Of a DNA stretch of 64,000 nucleotides, positions 56,261 through 64,000 are shown piece after piece. Under the pieces are notes generated by a model. It was given only the letters and a program-made list of their open reading frames with translations, had not been told where the DNA came from and made no database searches. The position numbers were made by a program, and so were the translations under genes. The stretch covers positions 13,384,850 to 13,448,849 of the forward strand of contig NC_134029.1 in the NCBI RefSeq assembly GCF_964204645.1, written 5' to 3'. Source of the DNA: Tubulanus polymorphus. Taxonomy: Eukaryota > Nemertea > Palaeonemertea > Tubulaniformes > Tubulanidae. The stretch's first letter is position 1. Each line of letters begins with the position of its first letter.

Positions 56261-59200
56261 TGAAAGGCTGAATCCAAGAACATGTCTATCGCACTTTTGA
56301 GCCCAAACGTCTACTTTTACTTAGTAGCCACTTGAGAACAATAAGCAATTAACGATATCAGCCACTTTTCCAGTAGTATACATTTCAAAACAGTCACTCT
56401 GGAATAGTATTCCTTTCAATTCGGTTGGTTTTCTATAGTGGCTGTTTCGAAGAGTCTACTATTGAAAAGTGACCATTTTGAAACATCTGGTTTCGATAGT
56501 GCACACTAGCAGTAGAGGTGACTGTAAAACCATCCGCCTGTTAACAGTGACTTTGTGATAGTAACTCCTACCATAGCAGCTACTCTCAAAACACATCGTT
56601 TCTAAAAGTCAACTATTGAAAAGTGACCATTTTGAGATCGCTTGCCAGATTCCCTGTTATAAATACACTGTAGCAACATATGCTTCAGATTTGCAGTGAT
56701 ACGTGACAATATAAACATACTGAGAAACTCTACTCACGCTATAGTTTGGGGTATAGTTCTATTAAAGAGTGACTCAGTTGAGATCTGAAGATATTGTAGA
56801 TACTATCTTTGAGGATGTGAAATGTAATGAGCGATTCCCAACTCTCAATTGGAGTTAAATTTGTTTACAAATTGTCAATAGTTATGTAGTTTTAAGATAA
56901 ATCAAAATTTCCTTCTTTTCATGGCGATGTAATTGAATAAAGAATTCAATTTGAACAAATGCAGCTATTTTCAAGCATAGGTCTGCATTTATTTTTGATT
57001 TAAATTGTTAGATTAAAAGCGCAAAAATTCAGGCTAACCTCTCATTATTGAAATGGTGGTTTATCTTTAACGGGGGCCTGGATGTCTTTGCATCTTAAAT
57101 TAAGATGTGCATTTCGGAGTGTTCGAATTTCCCTGAATTCTAATTTGGCGAAATCATTGATTTTTTTCAAACAAAATATGCTATATCCATGTGGATTTTT
57201 AACATTCTAAAGAAATCATCTAAATTGTGCCCATATTTGATCGAATTCAATAGAAGAAACTTTGTATGGTATTCAAGATTTCATTTGGATTACGGTAACG
57301 GCCTTTGGTGATCGTCCCTGGAGTCATGAATGAAGAAATCCCGTAATAGAATTTTAAATATGATAAAATTTGTTAAGGTGAAACCGCAGCGTTTTGACTG
57401 TAGACTAACAGCCATCATCAGGTGGAATGTAGACATTCCTAGTGATAAGGGCTTTTAGTAAGATGGCTGTCAGTCAACAGCTGAAACGTTGTGGTTTAAC
57501 TATAATAAATTTCATGATACAAAATTCTATTGTGGAATTTCTTCATTTGTCTACAGTTAACACGCTTTAGAGTATTTTATTCGACTTCTTCGGGTCCTGT
57601 AGCCGTTTAGATCGAAAATTATTTACTAATCGGCAAAGAAGGGATATAAAACCGTGTTGGTCGCTAGAAGAGGGATTCCCTGTATATCTGCACCTTAAAC
57701 CGGTACCTTTGTTAGTTCTAGCTCACATTCACTTCCAAATTCAAGTATTGGTAACGTTGGTTTACGATAATTTGAGAAAAAGAGTTTAGTTGGAGAAAAC
57801 TGATAATTCAGTTAATGAGTTAACTGATAATCTTATAATTCAGCGATCATTGGTTCATCGATTCAGCGAAGTTCAAACACCGTACATTTTGGCTTGTTAT
57901 TGTATTGGCACCTTGAAATAAAGTTTCATAGAAATATTGCGGTGCTAAGTTTATCAATATTAAGAGGTAATTACTTTTGGTTTGTGGTCTTTTGGTGGCC
58001 AATGCAGTTTGTTCATTCGTTCATCAATCACTGTCTAGTTAGCCAGTGTAATTGACCTGCTGACCGATAGCTGCTGCTGGGTTTTTGATAACCTATATAA
58101 ACAATTTACTCAACAAAAAGGGAAAGTATGTGAAACTAGAATTACAGCATATTGCATTTCTTTCACATCTTAAGCCAAAAGAAGTTTTCTCTATCAAATG
58201 AAATTGCTGATATTGCAGCATATTGCTGACAAAATTACGTGAACATCTCAACACTGCACTTTTATACGCTAATCGTTTGATCTTTTATAATAAGTTGGTA
58301 ATTTCATTTCAACCAAACTGTATAACTACGAAATAAGATTTTGATTATGGTATCATTTCTAGCAAGCGATAAAATGATTCAATATTCATTAACGAACAAG
58401 CAGAGAACAGCGTGACAAAGTGAAAATCACATGGATTATTTAAAAATCGTTTGTATCGAAATAAACAATTAATTCAAGGTTAATTCTAAGTATTTTAGAT
58501 ACATTTTTTTCGTAATTCATTTTTTGAACATATGATTTTATTTGTATATTCCTCTCTCATATACCCTTAAAAACAAATTAAGCCTAAAAGACAAATTTAT
58601 TTTTTTGTCTTGTCTTTCTTTTCTACAAAATCAAAGATTTATGAACGCACCAGAATGTTTTATAATCGCAAATGTAAAGAATTCTAGGACTGGCACTATA
58701 TTTTAGTATTAATGGATTTAATCCATGATGATGTTATATGAATGAATAATTTTCCATTTTGTTGAGCGTAATATAATTTAGGGGATTCTTAGCATCTCAA
58801 AAACTTTGATTTTCTATTCACAGAACTGTATTCAAAGCATACAGAGTTCTGTACACAAAGCATATAGGGTTTAGCAGTACCTTTGAACCTGTCACGTATC
58901 ACTGCAAATCTTTAACAGATGCTGCTATTTTGAACAGGAAATAACCATGCCATCTCAAAATGGTCACTTTTCAATAGTTGACTTTTAGAAACGATGTGTT
59001 TTGAGAGTAGCTGATGGTAAGAGTTACTATCACAAAGTCACTGTTAACAGGCGGGTGGTTTTACAGTCACCTCTACTGCTTGTGTGCACTATCGAAACCA
59101 GATGTTTCAAAATGGTCACTTTTCAATAATAGACTCTTCGAAACAGCCACTATAGAAAACCAACTAAATTGAAAGGATTACTATTTCAGAGTGACTGTTT

Positions 59201-59327
59201 TGAAATGTATACTACTGGAAAAGTAGCTGATATCGTTAATTGCTTATTGTTCTCAAGTGGCTACTAAGTAAAAGTAGACGTTTGGGCTCAAAAGTGAGAT
59301 AGACATGTTCTTGGATTCAGCCTTTCA
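56261..59327. mobile_element. Nested 3.1-kb element with 440-bp terminal inverted repeats
   Basis: TGAAAGGCTGAATCCAAGAACATG at 56261 is inverted at 59304-59327. The arms run to about 56708 and from about 58889. Within each arm the unit CTATTGAAAAGTGACCATTTTGA occurs twice, so the arms have an internal repeat. The interior (56709-58888) has no coding frame. It contains an inverted pair of the CCTGATGATGG/GAAACG motif at 57380-57510. The target duplication is not clear. Confidence 0.75.
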
Positions 59328-60099
59328 CTTATGTATATGTACTCACACCAGGTTTTTGTTTAGGTCTATCATAAAATGACTGAATTACACGTAAGGAAAC
59401 GGATGTTAGAATGAGTTTTCGAAATGTACGCCCCCTACTGGTTAGAACAGGAACTTATTATGTGAGGGGTTCGTTGTACCTCATATCCAGGTATACGTGT
59501 ATCAATTTTTATAGAAATCCCTTTATCCGCTTAGTAGATATGAATAAAAATGTATTTCCAGCAAAATGTAGGTGGCGCTCCTGAAGAACCATATAAGTTA
59601 CCTACTTAAACCATACATCACTTCAAGTATCTTGAAAAGGGCTGCTAACCAACATTGCAACCTCGATTCTATCGCCAACGGTTAAGGACCTAGGAGCAAA
59701 AATCGTTGTTTTCACAGTCCCCTGGTGGCAGTTGTATGAACTATTTATGCAGGATGGCATATCACACACATGTCTTTGTACTTATACCAAGTTTTGTTAT
59801 ACGAATAATAAACAGACCGCATTACATACGAAGTATGGATGCTGAAATCGATTTTTCAAAATTTACGCCCCCTAGTGGTTAAAACAGGAACTAATCATGT
59901 GAGGAGTTCATTGCATTTACTAACCAGGTACATGTGTATCAACTTTTATAGAAATCCAATGATACCCGATATAGATGAAAATGTGTTTTCCTGCGTCTTA
60001 TAGGTGGCGCTACTGGAGAATCATATGAGTTACATAAATATACCATACATCAATACAAGCGTCTTGTCAAGGGCTACTGATCACTCGTTGCAACCACAA

Positions 60100-60950
60100 T
60101 TCTATCTCCACCGGTTAAGGTGCTAGGAGCAAAAATCTCTTTGAAAAATTTGGGGTCCCATTTTCGAGCCCGTAGAGCCCAAACCGTTAATCGCAGATAG
60201 GGCATGCCAATGACTTTTTTTTAGCCCCGGGCAGTCATGAACAACTTTCGTGCTCGGCCAAAGCTGAAAACTCAAAGACAAAAATTTTTCTCACACAGTA
60301 ACTTTTCGATGTCTGAATTTTCAAAAGTAAAACGCCCCTGGTGGGTGAACGGGGTCCCCAATCAAAGATCCCTTCGACTTACCTCAAGGTACCTGTGTTC
60401 CGTACATCTCACGTAAGTTTTAAGTAAATCCGTTGCGCAATATTCTTGTTACTAGCCCAATTCGAAGTATTAAAGCCTATATATGATGCTATCTATCTTG
60501 TGTTGCCGAATTCGAAGCTATATATGATGCCCTCTTACTTGTGCATACGACACAAACAAGCTATAAAAATTCCTCAGTTGCTTTCAGTCGAGCAATGTCC
60601 TAATTCAACAATCGACTCTAAGAGGAGGTAAAAATATCACTACTGCTTATGTATTTACTTCAAAACTAGAACAACCCAGCTCTATCAATATAAGGATACA
60701 CACACAAACACACGTACTTAGGAGTCGCTGTGGGAATAAGACACTTTTACAATACATATACGTATATGGAAACTGTTTGAATCGGGCTTAAATTTCGATG
60801 TTTAGAGGCTCACAGTGAGTAAACAGTGCAATTCTAATTAATATTATATACAGTATTTGTCAATGCAGCGTAGTACTTGTGATACAGAATGGTTTCACCG
60901 ACAGTGAAAGTAAATTGCAGTTGTTTATATCCTTTCAGTAAGATCCAGTG
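60100..60950 (+). repeat. Direct repeat copy 2 within the 7.4-kb element
   Basis: Second copy of 55190-56010. It carries an additional short internal duplication around 60460-60540 (GCCGAATTCGAAG..TATATATGATGC). Confidence 0.72.
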
Positions 60951-60961
60951 TGAAAAAGAAT

Positions 60962-60973
60962 ATAATAATAATG

Positions 60974-61050
<77 letters not shown>

Positions 61051-61578
61051 GACGACGACGACGACGACGACAACAACAACAACAACAACGATTATGATTA
61101 TGATTATGATTATGATTATGATTATGATTATGATTATGATTATGATTATGATTATGATTATGATTATGATTATGATTATGATTATGATTATGATTATGAT
61201 TATGATTATGATTATTATTATTATTATTATTATAATTATTATTATAATTATTATTATAATTATTATTATAATTATTATTTTAATTATTATCATAATTATT
61301 ATCATAATTATTATCATAATTATTATCATAATCATAATCATTAATCATAATCATAATCATAATCATAATCATAATCATAATCATAATCATAATCATAATC
61401 ATAATCATAATCATAATCATAATCATAATCATAATCATAATCATAATCATAATCATAATCATAATCATAATCATAATCATAATCATAATCATAATCATAA
61501 TCATAATCATAATCATAATCATAATCATAATCATAATCATAATCATAATCATAATCATAATCATAATCATAATCATAA
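60962..61578. repeat. Compound microsatellite with self-complementary halves
   Basis: In order: (AAT)n to about 61048, (ACG)n, (AAC)n to 61089, (GATTAT)n of about 21 units to 61213, ATT/AATTATT variants to 61330, then (AATCAT)n of about 41 units to 61578. GATTAT and ATAATC are reverse complements, so the block can fold into a hairpin more than 120 bp long. Open frames through it are meaningless. Confidence 0.95.
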
Positions 61579-61625
61579 TCAGCAGGAATAGGGTATCTGC
61601 GAAGGCAGCAGAAACCCTAATAAAT

Positions 61626-63277
61626 TTTCTTCATTTATTTAAATCTTATTTGTCTGTGTATTATGATATAAATTGTTTTTATTTTTTTATGTGCACGTAC
61701 CGGTACGAGCTAACAATGAAGTTATCACTTCATTTGAATAAATTCTTAATCACACTAATTCTCAATATTTTTCTTTTCTTTGATAGTTCCTTGCAGCTTA
61801 TCATTTCCACGTTTCATACAAGTAGTAGATGAATGAAAGTGCAGTACTTAAGGCTGAACCTGGTAACTCAAATTAGGTGCTAGCACCGAACTTATGATTT
61901 TGATTTTATTTTCGGTGTCATTGAAGTTCGTAAATAAAGATTCAACCGTCATAGTATACTGTACTTAGCATAGCTTCGATTGGGTGTAATATTTCTACAA
62001 TACAAGGAGGAGGAGTCAATTAAAGGGTCTTCCCCGGGTATGGGTACAACCTGGTTTACTTTCTCTCTCAACTTGCTGGAGACTATTATCTGCATTCATT
62101 CTTGAATAGAAGAGGACAGTCAACTCCTCTTAATCCGTATAATTCGGACCTGGCTAAATCATACAGATTAACTGAAAATACGGATTACTTGAAGATTCTA
62201 AGAATATTAATACCTAGCCGAGTATAGGCAGGAAATAGCACTCAAGGGGTGTATTACACCGTAGTCATAAATTTCTTCACTTTGTAAATTGATTACTGTA
62301 GCATTTGCATCGATTTGTATAAGTTCAGAAAAAAAACGCAACTTGAATGCTATAGGTACGGTACATCGTTTTTCCATAATCCAATCGTTTGTGAGGGTAA
62401 TCTAGACAGGCGCGTTAAATGATTGGTTGAGGAAAGTGGGGAATTAATTCCCAAAGGGTAAAAAAGTAATCAACGAAGTTTTTTTTTCTCACTCTCACTT
62501 TGTTTGGATAATCAAATTAACTTGGTGCAAAGTAAAATTAACAATCACAAACGGCGGCTTGAATCTTATTACATGTACCGTGTATTATTTTGGCGCGAAA
62601 AAGAAGACACAGCGCAACCACATGCTCACATTCAATGACAGAAAATCAATAAATGTGTGTCCGGGGAACTTTTAGTACAGCATCTCAGCATGAAGTACGT
62701 ATCCTACACCATGTCGAACTCGATACGGAATAAGTGACAAGGAAACCATTGATTATGCATGAGTGGACCAAAATGTTTGTACTGATAAAGTGAAAATACG
62801 GATTATTTCATACGGATTAACTGAATTATTTATAAAGGATTTGAACACGAAAAAATGTGACTTTGAAAACTGGGATCCGCATTAAGAGGAGTCTACTGAG
62901 TAGAGTATATATTTTGAGCAACGTTTCGGCTAAACACTGTTCTGTTATTTCGTTTTGGCCTCGGTACGCCTGATGATAGCTAATAGTGTTTAGCCGAAAC
63001 GTTGCTAAAAAAATACTCGTCTTTTCACGAATTAATGCTTTACATCTGCCGGAATATGTTGTATGGAGCGGTGTTGTCATATCGCGGAAAGACGGAATCG
63101 CGGAATTTTCCAAAAACGCGGAATTTCTTCATTTTTACAATGAATAGTAAACGGGGTTTTCCCACGGGAATACCCACTGTCGGACAGGGCACCGGACCCA
63201 GGTTTTCAACACCGGGAATTAGTATTTGATAATTTATTATATCGTCAGTCAACAACTTAACGATACTGTTCCAAATA
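61626..63277. other. Host intergenic DNA upstream of the USP exon
   Basis: Contains an inverted repeat AGCAACGTTTCGGCTAAACACT (62918-62939) and AGTGTTTAGCCGAAACGTTGCT (62983-63004) around CGCCTGATGATAGCTA. No coding pattern otherwise; no clear promoter motif. Confidence 0.45.
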
Positions 63278-63359
63278 ATGGAGAACCTAGGCAATACGTG
63301 CTTTGCGAATTCAGTGATACAGAGTATCGCTGCATTAACTGAAGGAATACAAATCGATG
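63278..63359 (+). CDS. First recognised exon of a ubiquitin-specific protease (USP/UCH family)
   Basis: MENLGNTCFANSVIQSIAAL is the catalytic cysteine box of USP deubiquitinases (consensus NLGNTCxxNSxxQ); Cys at residue 8 would be the nucleophile that cleaves ubiquitin isopeptide bonds. The exon ends in phase 1 at GAT-G followed by the donor GTACGT (63360). The ATG may be the true start, as nothing upstream is recognisable, but an internal exon cannot be excluded. The rest of the gene, with the His and Asp boxes, lies to the right of the window. Confidence 0.75.
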
Positions 63360-63984
63360 GTACGTAAACGTAGGATTTGTGATGACACCATGGGTCATTC
63401 TCCAGGACTCATTTCCGAGTTAAGATTTGACTCTGGTCTCTGGATTTAAAACATTGGAAATGAATTGATTCTAAGTAACTGAGAGTTAACTCACAACTGT
63501 GGAACTGGATCGATGTCAGACGAAAATAAATAGACATTATGTATATTTCATTCTGGCTTAGGATTGTTCATGCGTGTTGTGTGTCTACATTGTTGTTATA
63601 AGCGAATGTGGTTTATCTTTTAGAATTAAATGATATGAAAGATTATAAAATGGTTTCGTTTTTTTTAATGTTAACTTTGTGACTGCTATAACATATATGT
63701 CCCTATGCTGATTATTTGGATCAAAAGAATCTTATTGGTACCGGTACTGGACGGCCGTAAAATTATAATAATTGCGAAGGAATTTGAACCGGTACTTGTT
63801 TGGTCGTAGGATTTCATGTTTGCAACCATCTACAACTACGGTCCGACACCGCGAACGTGCTCAATATTTATCTGATAATATTCGTTTCTGAAGTTCTCAA
63901 AAAGTCGATGAACTTCGATAACCGAAGTTTGCCTAGTAGAAATAGACAATAGGTGCCTGGTCTCTTTCACCCCAATTGATTCTG

Positions 63985-63998
63985 ACTTCTTCTACAGG
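63985..63998 (+). other. Probable splice acceptor of the next USP exon
   Basis: A pyrimidine-rich CTTCTTCTAC tract ending in AG at 63998 just before the window edge, 640 bp after the donor at 63360. Only two bases of the presumed exon are visible. Confidence 0.4.
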
Positions 63999-64000
63999 TG

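Larger units (their letters stand above)
54256..61618 (+). mobile_element. 7.4-kb transposon-like element sharing ends with the polB insertion
   Basis: Flanked by a 7-bp AATAAAT duplication (54249-54255, 61619-61625). Starts ATAGCTGCAAAGCAGCGATAACGGGTTTCTGC and ends with a hairpin AGGGTATCTGC-GAAG-GCAG.CAGAAACCCT. These ends match the 25852-29720 insertion. The interior is built of repeated blocks, for example 54430-55560 against 59340-60480, including AGGTGGCGCTCCT/ACT, ACGCCCCCTAGTGGTTA, and the segment from CGGTTAAGG to GTGTTCCGTACATCTC. Near its 3' end lies the long microsatellite. No transposase is visible, so it is non-autonomous or decayed. Confidence 0.75.

Noticed and set aside
60834-61591. 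Long open frames of poly-Ile, poly-Asn or alternating His-Asn residues
   Set aside because: They are translations of a microsatellite in several frames and have no coding signature.

Overview
The window is eukaryotic genomic DNA, most likely from a marine invertebrate. About half of it is filled by AT-rich endogenous virus-like elements of the Polinton/Maverick class. The rest is host sequence with a KCTD8/12/16-type gene, what looks like the first exon of a ubiquitin-specific protease, and many degraded transposons. The exact phylum cannot be read from the sequence. Long intergenic spaces, spliced genes, LINEs, Harbinger remnants and long microsatellites all point to an animal.

Layout. (1) 1-14435: Polinton copy A, plus strand, running in from beyond the left edge: protein-primed DNA polymerase B (polB), an antisense zinc-finger gene, minor capsid, a run of small membrane proteins, two larger virion-type proteins, major capsid, integrase with chromodomain, packaging ATPase. 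(2) 14436-30699: Polinton copy B, minus strand, tail-to-tail with A. It carries the same structural genes and polB, but a 268-aa zinc-finger protein stands where A has integrase and ATPase. Its polB is split by a 3.9-kb insertion (25852-29720). The element ends at 30699 in a 189-bp palindrome. (3) 30700-39480: host DNA with an old LINE and a Harbinger-type fragment. (4) 39487-45720: a complete 6.2-kb Polinton-related element with a perfect 6-bp target duplication (GATAAT), a palindrome of about 0.4 kb at each end, a polB N-terminal fragment and an unknown gene X present as two inverted copies. (5) 45727-54248: host DNA with a Harbinger-type exon and the intronless KCTD gene. (6) 54256-61618: a 7.4-kb repeat whose ends match those of the 3.9-kb insertion in polB. 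It contains a nested 3-kb inverted-repeat element and a 600-bp microsatellite. (7) 61626-64000: host DNA and the USP exon.

Most notable points. The polB of copy A contains an intein with LAGLIDADG endonuclease motifs, inserted inside catalytic motif C (YFD/TD). Copy B, a few kilobases away, has the uninterrupted site. Nearly every structural gene starts at a shared box, a T-tract followed by TAAATAAATG or TATATAAATG with the start codon built in. polB and its small neighbour instead use an ATTAAAATGG context, which suggests two expression classes. The element ends are themselves palindromes, and both element sets are arranged as large inverted repeats, which fits hairpin-type termini.

Most element genes carry stops or frameshifts, so the copies look recently inactivated. 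A share of the single-base breaks could be sequencing errors. Positions of breaks are given; no repaired sequences are written.
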